Source: Streptomyces soli (GTDB taxonomy: Bacteria; Actinomycetota; Actinomycetes; Streptomycetales; Streptomycetaceae). Taken from it: a stretch of DNA of 64,000 nucleotides. The notes under the pieces were generated by a model. It searched no databases. It was given only the letters and a program-made list of their open reading frames with translations, and had not been told where the DNA came from. The position numbers and the translations under genes are program-made. The stretch is taken from positions 25,472-89,471 of the forward strand of contig NZ_RJVR01000327.1 in NCBI RefSeq assembly GCF_003999195.1, in the 5' to 3' direction. Positions 1-8,214 of the stretch are shown here, one piece after another. Position 1 is the first letter of the stretch. The number at the start of each line of letters is the position of its first letter.

Positions 1-118
1 GCTTCATCAGGTCGACGAGATTGGTGCCGCCCGCCAGGAAGCGGGCCCGGGGCGAGCCGGCGAGACCGGCGACCGCGTCGGCGGCGTCCAGGGCCCGGCG
101 GAACTCGAACGGCCTCAT
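1..118 (-). CDS. FAD-binding subunit of a xanthine/CO dehydrogenase-type molybdoenzyme (N-terminus only)
   Basis: The reverse strand from an ATG at 118 reads MRPFEFRRALDAADAV, then a stretch ending RARFLAGGTNLVDLMK before the window edge. The GGTNL signature is the first FAD-contacting loop of the FAD_binding_5 domain in the medium subunit of xanthine dehydrogenase/CO dehydrogenase-like enzymes. The ATG overlaps the stop of the preceding 2Fe-2S gene (ATGA), as is usual in these three-subunit operons. The Mo-binding large subunit would be expected beyond the left edge. Only about 39 residues are visible, so the substrate cannot be inferred. Confidence 0.85.
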   Translation of the reverse strand, partial: MRPFEFRRALDAADAVAGLAGSPRARFLAGGTNLVDLMK

Positions 119-603
119 CGCGCCACGTCCTGGATGGCCCGGACGATGTTGGCGTACGCGCCTCAACGGCAGAGGTTGCCGCTCATCCGCTCCTTCACGT
201 CGGCGTCGGACAGCTCCGTCTCACCGGCTTCGGCAGCCTCGGCGAGCATCCCGGCGGCGGAGCAGATCTGGCCGGAGGTGCAGAAGCCGCACTGGAAGGC
301 GTCGCGGTCGATGAAGGCCCGCTGCAGCGGGTGGCGTTCGGCACCGTCGGCCAGGCCTTCGACCGTGGTGACCTCGGCACCGTCCAGGGACACGGCCAGC
401 AGCAGGCAGGCGGCCATCCGGCGGCCGTCGACCAGGACCGTGCAGGCCCCGCACTGGCCCTGGTCGCAGCCGGACTTGGTGCCGGTCAGCCCCAGTTCCT
501 CGCGGAGGGTTTCGAGCAGGGTCGCCCGGTTGTCAAGCAGCAGGGTGCGGGGCGTGCCATTGATGCGCAGGGCCACCCCGGCCGAGGGGACTTCCGGGTC
601 CAC
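115..603 (-). pseudogene. 2Fe-2S subunit of molybdoenzyme with in-frame TGA at a cluster cysteine
   Basis: From a GTG at 603 (GAGGAAG about 7 nt upstream) the frame encodes a CoxS/YagT-type small subunit. It has the plant-type ferredoxin cluster motif CDQGQCGACTVL and the second-cluster motif CGFCTSGQ. The frame then reaches SGNLCR, where family members continue C-G-A-Y-x-N-I. Here the codon after SGNLCR is TGA (165..163), and the same frame carries on with GAYANIVRAIQDVAR to a proper stop at 115 that overlaps the FAD subunit start. So the last cluster cysteine (normally TGC/TGT) is replaced by a stop, with no other lesion. Nonsense mutation or base-call error is most likely. Selenocysteine at this site would be unprecedented, and no SECIS or Sec machinery is visible. 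Confidence 0.8.
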
Positions 604-713
604 GGCGCCACTTCCTCGTCGTACGGCAGGAGGGCGCCTTACCGGTAACCGAGTGGGGGGTGATCGAAACCTGCCGTACGCGATGTCACCCGGCGGTGCG
701 GCGACTGCCGGTG

Positions 714-1190
714 TCAGCGGCGGGCCGCCAGGGTCTCGGCGAGGCGGTCGATGAAGACCCGCTGCCCCTTGACGAGCTTTTCGCGTGCCTCGTCGAGGCC
801 GAACCATTCGGCCCTGTCGATCTCGGGAAACTCCTGGAGGCGCCCCGAGCCTCTCGGCCACTCCATGGTGAAGGTGCCGGGCACGACCAGGGCGGGGTCG
901 AGGTCGCCCTCCACGGCCCAGATGGTGACGATCTTGCCGCTCGGCTGCCGGGCCTCGCCGAGCGGGACCGGTTCGCCGTCAGGCACGGGCAGGCCCAACT
1001 CCTCCAGGAACTCGCGGCGGGCGGCCGCCAACGGCTCCTCGCCGGGCTCGTACTCCCCCTTGGGCACCGACCAGGCGGCCTCGTCCTGGCCCTCCCAGAA
1101 CGGTCCGCCCATGTGCCCGAGGAGCACTTCGGTCTCCCCGCCCGGGGAGGTGCGGTGGAGCAGGATGCCGGCGCTGCGCTTGACTGCCAC
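714..1190 (-). CDS. NUDIX hydrolase
   Basis: A compact protein of about 158 aa with a full NUDIX box, GEYEPGEEPLAAARREFLEE followed by LGL, matching GX5EX7REUXEEXGU. It would hydrolyse a nucleoside diphosphate linked to another moiety; the substrate is not readable from sequence. Flanking residues (AGILLHR before the box, a tryptophan-rich stretch after it) fit the small stand-alone NUDIX proteins common in Streptomyces. The start is uncertain. The GTG at 1190 begins the conserved core, whereas an in-frame ATG at 1241 (GGGGAG 5 nt upstream) adds 17 residues with atypical codon use and overlaps the start of the divergent channel gene. Confidence 0.88.
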   Translation of the reverse strand: MAVKRSAGILLHRTSPGGETEVLLGHMGGPFWEGQDEAAWSVPKGEYEPGEEPLAAARREFLEELGLPVPDGEPVPLGEARQPSGKIVTIWAVEGDLDPALVVPGTFTMEWPRGSGRLQEFPEIDRAEWFGLDEAREKLVKGQRVFIDRLAETLAARR

Positions 1191-1239
1191 GGGCCGATTC
1201 TGCCGTGCCGGTCGCCCGGCCGCGCCCGATACTGACGCC

Positions 1240-1806
1240 ATGACGGCTCCCCACTACCGGGAACTCGGCCCGCGCCGGCGCCGCAGGCTGCTGCTGCACT
1301 CGCTCGTGCGGTCCTCGCTGAGCACGGCAACCCTGGTGACCGTCTACTACCTGGCCCCGCTGGACAGCCCGCGCGACGCGGTCCCGCTGGTGCTCCTCGT
1401 GCTGGGCCTCGCGGTCTTCGCCGGGCTGATGGCCTGGCAGCTCAGGGCCATCGCGCGAGCGCCGTATCCCCGGCTGCGGGCGGTGGAGGCCCTGTCGATG
1501 GCGCTGCCGCTGCTGCTGGTGCTCTTCGCGGCCGCGTACATCCTGATCGAACAAAATGCGCCGGGTGCCTTCTCGGAGCCGCTGAACCATACGGACGCTC
1601 TGTACTTCACGGTCACCGTGTTCGCGACGGTCGGCTTCGGTGACATCGTCCCGGTGACCGCGACCGCCCGGCTCGTCACGACGGTGCAGATGGTGATCGA
1701 CCTGCTGGCCATCGGCGTGATCGCGAAGGTCATCCTCGGCGCCGTCGAGACCGGCCTGCGGCGCCGGGAGTCCGGCCGGCCCGACGAACCCGACGCCCTG
1801 TCATGA
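1240..1806 (+). CDS. Potassium channel protein (Ion_trans_2 type)
   Basis: 188 aa with about four hydrophobic segments (roughly residues 27-40, 48-66, 86-103 and 147-166). A pore loop with the selectivity filter TVGFGD lies at 130-135 between the last two. This is the two-helix pore domain of bacterial K+ channels, preceded by two extra helices. No RCK/TrkA or cyclic-nucleotide domain follows, so gating would be by voltage, lipid or a partner protein. The TGA stop at 1804 overlaps the ATG of the ClC gene, so the two channel genes are translationally coupled. The divergent NUDIX gene shares the upstream region, and no clear ribosome binding site is seen, so a leaderless start is possible. Confidence 0.88.
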   Translation: MTAPHYRELGPRRRRRLLLHSLVRSSLSTATLVTVYYLAPLDSPRDAVPLVLLVLGLAVFAGLMAWQLRAIARAPYPRLRAVEALSMALPLLLVLFAAAYILIEQNAPGAFSEPLNHTDALYFTVTVFATVGFGDIVPVTATARLVTTVQMVIDLLAIGVIAKVILGAVETGLRRRESGRPDEPDALS

Positions 1807-3101
1807 CCGCCCCCGCCGCCGCCCCCACGACGCCGTCCGAGCTGCTGCGGACCCCCGGCTACCGGCGGCTGCTGCTGCTCGCCGCGCTGGTCGGAATCCC
1901 GGTCTCGCTGGTCGCCTTCGGCTTCGTGGCCCTGGAGCACTTCCTGGAGCACCAGACCTGGTCGTCGCTGCCGCACGCCCTGGGGTACGCCACGCCGCCC
2001 TGGTGGTGGCCGCTGCCCGCGCTCGGGCTGTGCGGGGTGCTGGTGGCCTGCGCCGTCGCGTATCTGCCGGGGCACGGCGGCCATATCCCAGCCAAGGGGC
2101 TCGGGGTGTCCCCGACGCTGCCCTCCGAGGTGCCCGGCGTGATGCTGGCGGCGCTGGCCGGCCTGTCGCTGGGTGCGGTGCTCGGTCCGGAGGCGCCGCT
2201 GATGGCGATCGGCAGCGGCCTGGCCCTGTTGACGGTACGCGCGGCCCGGCGGGCGGCGGCGCCGCAGATCGGCGCGGTGTTGGGCGCGGCCGGCTCGGCG
2301 GCGGCGATCTCGACCATCTTCGGCAGCCCGCTGGTGGCCGCCATCCTGATGATCGAGGCCGCAGGGGTGGCCGGCCCGCAGTTGTTCGCGCTGATCCTGC
2401 CGTGCCTGCTGGCCAGCGGCGTCGGCGCGGTGGTCTTCCACGGCTTCGGCGACTGGACCGGCCTGGACATCGACGCGCTGACCCTGCCCACGATCCCGCC
2501 GGTCGAGACGGTGGACGCCGGTGACTTCCTGTGGGGAGTGCCACTGGCGGTACTGATCGCGGCCGTCGTGGTCGCGGCGATGGCTGTCGGCGGCCGGGTC
2601 GCGACCTGGACGGCCCGCGCCGTGGTGCGGCGCACTGTCGCCGCGGCGGTCGCGGTCGGCGTCTGCGGCAGCGCGTACGCACTGGCCACCGACCGCTCGC
2701 CGGAGGAGGTCGCGCTCTCCGGGCAGGCCCTGCTCGCCGAGCTCGCGGCCGATCCGCACTCCTGGCCGGTCTCCGCGCTGCTCCTGCTGCTGTTCTTCAA
2801 GGGCCTGGCCTGGAGCGTCTCGCTGGGCGCCCTGCGCGGCGGTCCGGTCTTCCCGGCGGTGTTCCTGGGCTCGGCCCTGGCCATGGCCTGTTCGGCGCTG
2901 CCCGGCTTCGGGGTGACGCCCGCGCTGGCGGTGGGCCTGACGGCGGGCGGGACGGCTGTGCTGCGTCTGCCGGTTTCGGCGTCGGTGCTGGCCACGCTGC
3001 TTTTGGGCAAGGACGCGGCCGATCAGATGCCGCTGGTCATCGTCGCCTCGGTGGTGGCCTGCGCCGCCGGTGAGTTGCTGCGCGGCCGGTTCACGACGTG
3101 A
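1803..3101 (+). CDS. ClC-family chloride channel or H+/Cl- exchanger
   Basis: 432 aa, hydrophobic throughout. It carries ClC signatures: GPEAPLM (residues 128-134, the GxExP motif with the gating glutamate E130), MIEAAG (a glutamate near the internal proton-glutamate position of exchangers), and GGPVFP near residue 345 (the GGxFxP anion-filter motif). Both glutamates being present makes an exchanger at least as likely as a passive channel. No CBS domains follow. It is fused by an ATGA overlap to the upstream K+ channel gene, suggesting coordinated K+ and Cl- movement in volume, turgor or acid-stress control. Its 3' end overlaps the convergent NmrA-like gene by 11 bp. Confidence 0.9.
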   Translation: MTAPAAAPTTPSELLRTPGYRRLLLLAALVGIPVSLVAFGFVALEHFLEHQTWSSLPHALGYATPPWWWPLPALGLCGVLVACAVAYLPGHGGHIPAKGLGVSPTLPSEVPGVMLAALAGLSLGAVLGPEAPLMAIGSGLALLTVRAARRAAAPQIGAVLGAAGSAAAISTIFGSPLVAAILMIEAAGVAGPQLFALILPCLLASGVGAVVFHGFGDWTGLDIDALTLPTIPPVETVDAGDFLWGVPLAVLIAAVVVAAMAVGGRVATWTARAVVRRTVAAAVAVGVCGSAYALATDRSPEEVALSGQALLAELAADPHSWPVSALLLLLFFKGLAWSVSLGALRGGPVFPAVFLGSALAMACSALPGFGVTPALAVGLTAGGTAVLRLPVSASVLATLLLGKDAADQMPLVIVASVVACAAGELLRGRFTT

Positions 3102-3711
3102 TGGCCACAGCCTGCCTCACGTACTCGCCCTTGCCGAGCTCCTCCAGCATGAAGTGGGCGACGTCGGCGTACGAGATCTTCGAGGTGAGCCCGAGCCGCA
3201 GATCCGTACCTGCGCGGTAGCGCCCGGTGCGGGGGCCGCCCCCGAGGACGGCCGGGCAGACGATGGTCCACTGGTCGCCTTCGGCCCGGACGAGGGCATC
3301 CTGGCGGTTCTTGTCCAGCATGATCTGCCGGATGGCCACGGACATGGCGTAGAAGTACAGGTCCTTGCGGCGGCCCTCGCCGGTGTCGTAGCAGCCCACG
3401 GCGATCAGGCGGCGTACGCCCTTGTCCCTCATCGCCGGAAGGATCGCGCGCATGCCGTCGGTGCAGACGGTGACGCCCCACGGCTTGCGGGTGCCCAGGG
3501 CGCTGAGGACGGCGTCGGAGCCCTCGATCGTACGCGCCACGGCGGCGGCGTCCTGTACGGAGCCGGGCTCGACCCGCAGCCCCTCGCGGGCCGGAAGGGC
3601 GGCGGGATCGCGGACCAGGGCCGATATCTGGTGGCCGCCGGCCAGGGCCTGGTCGACAAGTTGGCGGCCGACGTGGCCGGTGGCTCCGAATACGGCCAGG
3701 CGCATGTCCAT
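3091..3711 (-). CDS. NmrA/SDR-type NAD(P)H-binding protein
   Basis: 206 aa with an N-terminal Rossmann motif GATGHVG (residues 9-15) and the layout of the NAD(P)H-binding 'NAD_binding_10' group of atypical SDRs (flavin-reductase/NmrA-like). The usual Tyr-x3-Lys pair is absent, so the catalytic role is uncertain and a redox-sensing role is possible. It converges on the ClC gene with an 11-bp overlap and lies upstream of nothing co-directional except DoxX (3749-4303), separated by 37 bp, so a DoxX-reductase transcription unit is plausible. Confidence 0.85.
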   Translation of the reverse strand: MDMRLAVFGATGHVGRQLVDQALAGGHQISALVRDPAALPAREGLRVEPGSVQDAAAVARTIEGSDAVLSALGTRKPWGVTVCTDGMRAILPAMRDKGVRRLIAVGCYDTGEGRRKDLYFYAMSVAIRQIMLDKNRQDALVRAEGDQWTIVCPAVLGGGPRTGRYRAGTDLRLGLTSKISYADVAHFMLEELGKGEYVRQAVAITS

Positions 3712-3748
3712 CCACCTCTTCCGGGGGCGGGCGCCCCCAGCGGTCAGC

Positions 3749-4303
3749 CTACGGCTGCGCGGCCCCTGACCCGGAGTCGGGCGCCTGCTGTTCCCGTTCC
3801 CGCAGGATTTTGGCGCGGTGCGTCAGCACGGCCGCGGCCGCGAGGGCGCTCGCGGAGAAGGCCACGGCCCCCACCCAGGGGCGGTCGAGGCAGTGGCCGG
3901 TGAGGTGGTCGAGCGAGTAGCGGCCGGGCCCCGCGATGCCGATGCCGGCGGCGGAGTAGCCGAGGAAGGCGGGCAACTCGAAGCCGCCGGACATGGCGAA
4001 GAAGCCGGCTGGGGCGTGCACCGAGACGGCTCCGGCCATGGCGCCGGCCGCGGCCGCACCGGCGGCGGGGGTGGCCAGGCCAAGGGCGAGCAGGGCGCCG
4101 CCGCCGGCCTCGCCGAGTCCGGCGGCCAGGGCGCTCGGCTTGCTGGGCACGAAGCCCATGTGCTCCATGGCGGAGGCGGTGCCGTCCAGGCCGAGACCGC
4201 CGAACCACCCGAAAAGCTTCTGGGCGCCATGGGCGAACAGCACGCTGCCGAGGCCGAGACGCAGGGCGAGCAGTCCGAGGTCCTTCCGGTTGAACTGGGC
4301 CAT
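3749..4303 (-). CDS. DoxX family membrane protein
   Basis: 184 aa beginning MAQFNRKDLGLLALRLGLGS, with four hydrophobic helices and the FAHGAQKLFGWFGG signature of DoxX. The ATG at 4303 is preceded by AGGAGAGG at a good distance, so the longer frame upstream is not used. DoxX proteins are inner-membrane partners in thiol/redox stress defence (in mycobacteria with SodA and SseA) or quinone-linked oxidations. The NmrA-like reductase immediately downstream and zwf-opcA (NADPH supply) divergently upstream fit a redox theme, though that is inference. Confidence 0.88.
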   Translation of the reverse strand: MAQFNRKDLGLLALRLGLGSVLFAHGAQKLFGWFGGLGLDGTASAMEHMGFVPSKPSALAAGLGEAGGGALLALGLATPAAGAAAAGAMAGAVSVHAPAGFFAMSGGFELPAFLGYSAAGIGIAGPGRYSLDHLTGHCLDRPWVGAVAFSASALAAAAVLTHRAKILREREQQAPDSGSGAAQP

Positions 4304-4536
4304 GACCGGGTCCTCTCCTGGCGGCGGATAGGTGTCCAGTCTTCGCGCCTGCCCCGTCCGGCGCCGCCCAGGCTGGTCCGATCGGGCATGCCGCGCACCC
4401 ACGCGGCGCTCCGGAGGTGATCTCGGACGGGTTCGCGGGTACGAGCCCACGGCGGGCCCGGAAACAGACCCGGGAACAACCACGTCCGTTCGGCGGTTCG
4501 CTCGCACAGAGCAACTCGGAAGGAGCCCTGATCAGG

Positions 4537-6114
4537 GTGAGTAGTCCAACGGCCGAGGCCGGCGCGGCAGGGTCTGCGGCGAAGGGAAGCGCAGAATGGC
4601 ACAACCCGCTTCGCGCCCCGTTCGACCGCCGTCTGCCCCGTATCGCCGGCCCGTCCGGCCTGGTGGTCTTCGGCGTCACCGGTGACCTGTCCCGTAAGAA
4701 GCTGATGCCGGCCGTCTACGACCTGGCCAACAGAGGCCTGCTGCCACCCGGCTTCTCCCTGCTCGGCTTCGCCCGCCGGGACTGGGGGGACGAGGACTTC
4801 GCGCAGGTCGTCCACGACTCGGTGAAGGAACACTCGCGGACCGAGTTCCGCGAGGAGGTCTGGCAGCAGCTCGCCGAGGGCATGCGTTTCGTGCCCGGCG
4901 AGTTCGACGACGACCAGGCCTTCGAACGGCTGCGCGAGGCGGTGGGCGAGCTCGACAAGGAGCGGGGGACGAGCGGCAACTTCGCCTTCTACCTCTCGGT
5001 GCCGCCCAAGTTCTTCCCCAAGGTGGTGCAGCAGCTCAAGAAGCACGGCCTGGCCGACGCCCCGGCCGGCTCCTGGCGGCGCGCGGTCATCGAGAAGCCC
5101 TTCGGCCACGACCTCAAGAGCGCCGAGGCGCTCAACCAGGTCATCCACGAGGTCTTCCCGCCCCAGGAGGTCTTCCGGATCGACCACTACCTCGGCAAGG
5201 AGACGGTCCAGAACATCCTGGCGCTGCGCTTCGCCAACACGATGTTCGAGCCCATCTGGAACCGGTCGTTCGTCGACCACATCCAGATCACCATGGCCGA
5301 GGACATCGGCATCGGCGGCCGGGCCGGCTACTACGACGGCATCGGCGCCGCCCGCGACGTCATCCAGAACCACCTGCTGCAGCTCCTCGCGCTCACCGCG
5401 ATGGAGGAGCCCTCCGGTTTCGACGCCGAGGCCCTGGTCACCGAGAAGCTCAAGGTCCTCAAGGCCGCCAAGCTCCCGGACGACCTGGGCAAGCACACCG
5501 TGCGCGGCCAGTACGCCGCCGGGTGGCAGGGCGGCGAGTTGGTCGTGGGCTACCTGGAGGAGGAGGGCATCAATCCGCAGTCCAAGACCGACACCTACGC
5601 CGCCATCAAACTGGAGATCGACAACCGCCGTTGGGCGGGCGTGCCGTTCTATCTCCGCACCGGCAAACGCCTGGGACGCCGCGTCACCGAGATCGCGGTG
5701 GTCTTCCAGCGGGCTCCCCACTCCCCCTTCGACACCACCGACACCCAGGAGCTGGGGCAGAACGCCCTGGTCATCCGGGTCCAGCCGGACGAGGGCATCA
5801 CGGTGCGCTTCGGCTCGAAGGTGCCGGGCACCTCGATGGAGATCCGGGACGTGACGATGGACTTCGCGTACGGCGAGTCCTTCACCACGGCCAGCCCGGA
5901 GGCGTACGAGCGGCTGATCCTGGACGTCCTCCTCGGTGACGCCAACCTCTTCCCCCGCCTCCAGGAAGTTGAGGAGTCCTGGAAGATCCTCGACCCGATC
6001 GAGGAATACTGGGACAAGCACGGCCGGCCCGAGCAGTACACGGCCGGGACCTGGGGCCCGAAAGCGGCGGACGAGATGCTCGCACGAGACGGCAGGAGCT
6101 GGCGCCGGCCATGA
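4537..6114 (+). CDS. zwf: Glucose-6-phosphate 1-dehydrogenase
   Basis: 525 aa. It oxidises glucose-6-phosphate to 6-phosphogluconolactone, producing NADPH for the oxidative pentose phosphate pathway. Diagnostic motifs are the NADP-binding GVTGDLSRKKLMPA near residue 40, EKPFGHD, and the active-site RIDHYLGKE with its substrate-binding lysine and catalytic histidine region. The GTG at 4537 is preferred because GGAAGGAG lies 11 nt upstream; no in-frame ATG lies near. The TGA overlaps the opcA ATG, so translation is coupled. In other Streptomyces zwf sits with tal, tkt or pgl, but here neither flank carries them, so this may be one of two or three zwf copies. Confidence 0.97.
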   Translation: MSSPTAEAGAAGSAAKGSAEWHNPLRAPFDRRLPRIAGPSGLVVFGVTGDLSRKKLMPAVYDLANRGLLPPGFSLLGFARRDWGDEDFAQVVHDSVKEHSRTEFREEVWQQLAEGMRFVPGEFDDDQAFERLREAVGELDKERGTSGNFAFYLSVPPKFFPKVVQQLKKHGLADAPAGSWRRAVIEKPFGHDLKSAEALNQVIHEVFPPQEVFRIDHYLGKETVQNILALRFANTMFEPIWNRSFVDHIQITMAEDIGIGGRAGYYDGIGAARDVIQNHLLQLLALTAMEEPSGFDAEALVTEKLKVLKAAKLPDDLGKHTVRGQYAAGWQGGELVVGYLEEEGINPQSKTDTYAAIKLEIDNRRWAGVPFYLRTGKRLGRRVTEIAVVFQRAPHSPFDTTDTQELGQNALVIRVQPDEGITVRFGSKVPGTSMEIRDVTMDFAYGESFTTASPEAYERLILDVLLGDANLFPRLQEVEESWKILDPIEEYWDKHGRPEQYTAGTWGPKAADEMLARDGRSWRRP

Positions 6115-7052
6115 ACATCGACCTGACACAGACCACTTCAAGCAAAATCAACTCCGCGCTGATCAAGGCCCGCAGGGCCACCGGAAGCCCGGCCGTCGGC
6201 ATGGTGCTGACCCTCGTCATCGTCACCGACGAGGGCAACCACTACGACGCCCTCAAGGCCGCCAGCGACGCCTCGAAGGAACACCCGTCGCGGATCCTGG
6301 TCGTCATCAAGCGCCCGGGCCGCACCCAGCGCGACCGCAAGAACACCCGCCTGGACGCCGAGGTACGGGTGGGCGGGGAGACCGGCACCGGCGAGACCGT
6401 CCTGCTCCGGATGCACGGCGAACTGGCGGACCACGCGCACAGCGTGGTGCTGCCCCTGCTCCTGCCGGACGCGCCCGTCGTCGTCTGGTGGCCGGTCGAC
6501 GCAGCCGAGAATCCGGCCAATGACCCGCTCGGCGCCCTGGCCCAGCGGCGGATCACCGACGCGTACGCCGTCGAGCAGCCGCTGAGGCAACTGGCGCTGC
6601 GGGCCGCCTCGTACACCCCCGGCGACACCGATCTGTCCTGGACCCGGCTGACCCCGTGGCGCAGTATGCTCGCCGCCGCGCTCGACCAGGCCCGGGCCAC
6701 CGTCACCTCGGCGGCCGTGGAGAGCGAGGCGGACAACCCGAGCGCCGAACTGCTGGCCCGCTGGCTGGGCGCGCGGCTGCGGGTGCCGGTGGAGCGGGTG
6801 GTCACCGAAGGCCCGGTGGTCACCGCCGTACGGCTGCGCACGCCCGACGGCGAGATCCACATCGACCGGCCGGAGGGGCCGTTGGCCAGGCTGTCGATTC
6901 CCGGCCAGCCGATCCGGCATCTGGCGCTCAAGGTGCGGACGACCGCGGAGCTGATCGCCGAGGAGCTGCGCCGGCTCGACCCGGACGAGGCGTACGCGGA
7001 GGCGCTGCGCTACGAGGAGAAGCCGGTCGAGGGCGCGACAGCCGCTGCCTGA
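6111..7052 (+). CDS. opcA: Glucose-6-phosphate dehydrogenase assembly protein OpcA
   Basis: 313 aa starting MNIDLTQTTSSKINSALIKA. It has the OpcA core (TDEGNHYDALKAASDASKEH, a VVWWP motif near residue 125, a conserved TPWRSMLAAALD stretch). OpcA is the actinobacterial and cyanobacterial partner required for assembly and redox activation of Zwf. The overlapping zwf stop (ATGA) and order zwf-opcA are typical. The expected downstream 6-phosphogluconolactonase gene is missing: the next gene is a convergent Fpg/Nei glycosylase only 3 bp away. Confidence 0.96.
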   Translation: MNIDLTQTTSSKINSALIKARRATGSPAVGMVLTLVIVTDEGNHYDALKAASDASKEHPSRILVVIKRPGRTQRDRKNTRLDAEVRVGGETGTGETVLLRMHGELADHAHSVVLPLLLPDAPVVVWWPVDAAENPANDPLGALAQRRITDAYAVEQPLRQLALRAASYTPGDTDLSWTRLTPWRSMLAAALDQARATVTSAAVESEADNPSAELLARWLGARLRVPVERVVTEGPVVTAVRLRTPDGEIHIDRPEGPLARLSIPGQPIRHLALKVRTTAELIAEELRRLDPDEAYAEALRYEEKPVEGATAAA

Positions 7053-7055
7053 CGG

Positions 7056-7928
7056 CTACTTCAGGAGTCTGGACAGGCGGCGGTCCGCGAGGGGCTTGCC
7101 GCCTGTCTGGCACGTCGGGCAGTACTGGAGCGAGGAGTCGCTGAAGGAGACCTCTCGCACGGTGTCGCCGCAGACCGGGCAGGGCTCACCGGTGCGGCCG
7201 TGCACGCGCAGGCCGCTCTTCTTCTCGGCCTTGAGCTTGCCGACGTCGATGCCGCGTGAGCGCTCGATGGCCTCGCCGAGGGTGCTGCCGATGGCCTGGT
7301 AGAGCCGGGCGATGTCCTCCTCGGTGAGGCTCGCGGCGAGTTTGAAGGGCGACATACGGGCGACGTGCAGCACCTCGTCTGAGTAGGCGTTGCCGATGCC
7401 CGCGATGACTCTCTGGTCGCGCAGCACTCCCTTGATCTGCCGTCGTTCGCCGCTGAGCAGCGCCGTGAACGCCTCCAGGGTGAAGGCCGGGTCGAGGGGG
7501 TCGGGGCCCAGCCGCGCGATGCCGGGTACGTCCGCCGGGTCGGCGACGACGTAGACTGCGAGGCTCTTCTTGGTGCCCGCCTCGGTGAGGTCGAAGCCGG
7601 TGTCGGCGTCGGGCTCGGCGAGGACCACCCTCAGCGCCAGCGGGCCCTTGCCGGGGCGCGGCGGTGTGTCGGGCAGCTTCTCCTTCCACTGCAGCCAGCC
7701 GGCGCGGGCGAGGTGGAAGACCAGGTGCGGCCCGCCCTCGGTGGCGATGTCGAGGAACTTGCCGTGCCGGCGCACGCCGCTGACCGTACGCCCCTCAAGG
7801 GCGCTCAGCGGGGGGTCGTATGTGTTCAGGACACTCACCGCGACCGGCAGCACCCAGCCGATGGCACGGCCGGTGAGCCGCTCGGTGAGGAATCCGGCGA
7901 GCGCTTCGACCTCCGGGAGCTCCGGCAT
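7056..7928 (-). CDS. Fpg/Nei-family DNA glycosylase/AP lyase
   Basis: 290 aa beginning MPELPEVEAL, where the proline after the initiator Met and the next glutamate are the catalytic Schiff-base and acid residues of Fpg/Nei enzymes. This fixes the start at 7928. The C-terminus has a zinc finger, C-P-V-C then sixteen-odd residues then C-P-T-C, ahead of RRLSRLLK. The H2TH region (GIGNAYSDEVLH) is intact. It would excise oxidised bases and nick at AP sites. It converges on opcA with almost no spacer. Assignment to Fpg versus Nei2 cannot be settled here; the degenerate HG-K region near residue 60 favours the actinobacterial Nei2-like branch. Confidence 0.93.
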   Translation of the reverse strand: MPELPEVEALAGFLTERLTGRAIGWVLPVAVSVLNTYDPPLSALEGRTVSGVRRHGKFLDIATEGGPHLVFHLARAGWLQWKEKLPDTPPRPGKGPLALRVVLAEPDADTGFDLTEAGTKKSLAVYVVADPADVPGIARLGPDPLDPAFTLEAFTALLSGERRQIKGVLRDQRVIAGIGNAYSDEVLHVARMSPFKLAASLTEEDIARLYQAIGSTLGEAIERSRGIDVGKLKAEKKSGLRVHGRTGEPCPVCGDTVREVSFSDSSLQYCPTCQTGGKPLADRRLSRLLK

Positions 7929-7998
7929 ACGCCCAGTGTGCCGCAGCGCGCGGCGGACTGCATGGCAACTGTTCCGTCGTCCGCCACAGTTCGTTTCC

Positions 7999-8161
7999 GT
8001 GACTCCTCCCCCTCGTAAACAAGGGGGCTTCTCACTCGACTCCAAGGAGTCTCATGACGGCCAAGCCCTGACCGCTGCCGAGGCAGATGCGGAGCATATC
8101 GCGGCTCCGGCACTCAGGATGCGTTTCCCGCCCGGCCTGAAGGCCGGGATTCCCACGCAAG
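7999..8161 (-). mobile_element. Gene-less IS605-type relic (PATE/MITE-like)
   Basis: This 163-bp stretch carries both ends of the IS605 element found at 29180-31005 but no transposase gene. The right-end hairpin CCCCCTCG-TAAA-C-AAGGGGG (8008-8027), flanked by GTGACTCC, matches the full element except for one base in the stem. The left-end hairpin CCCGGCCTGAAGGCCGGG (8131-8148), followed by ATTCCC and a GC-A-AG end, is identical in the stem. Both lie in the same relative orientation and distance order as in the full copy. The interior has no coding potential but keeps weak similarity to the inner left end. It could be mobilised in trans by the intact TnpA, or be a deletion remnant. Confidence 0.8.
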
Positions 8162-8214
8162 GAGAGAGATGGAGAACTGGACAGCGGACGGGCTGACCTG
8201 AATGATCAGGGACC

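Noticed and set aside
163..165. Selenocysteine codon
   Set aside because: No SECIS-like hairpin or Sec machinery is visible and Sec is not known as a 2Fe-2S ligand; kept only as a remote alternative to a nonsense change.
3823..6141. 772-codon reverse frame
   Set aside because: Antisense to zwf, with no recognisable domain; zwf on the other strand is certain.
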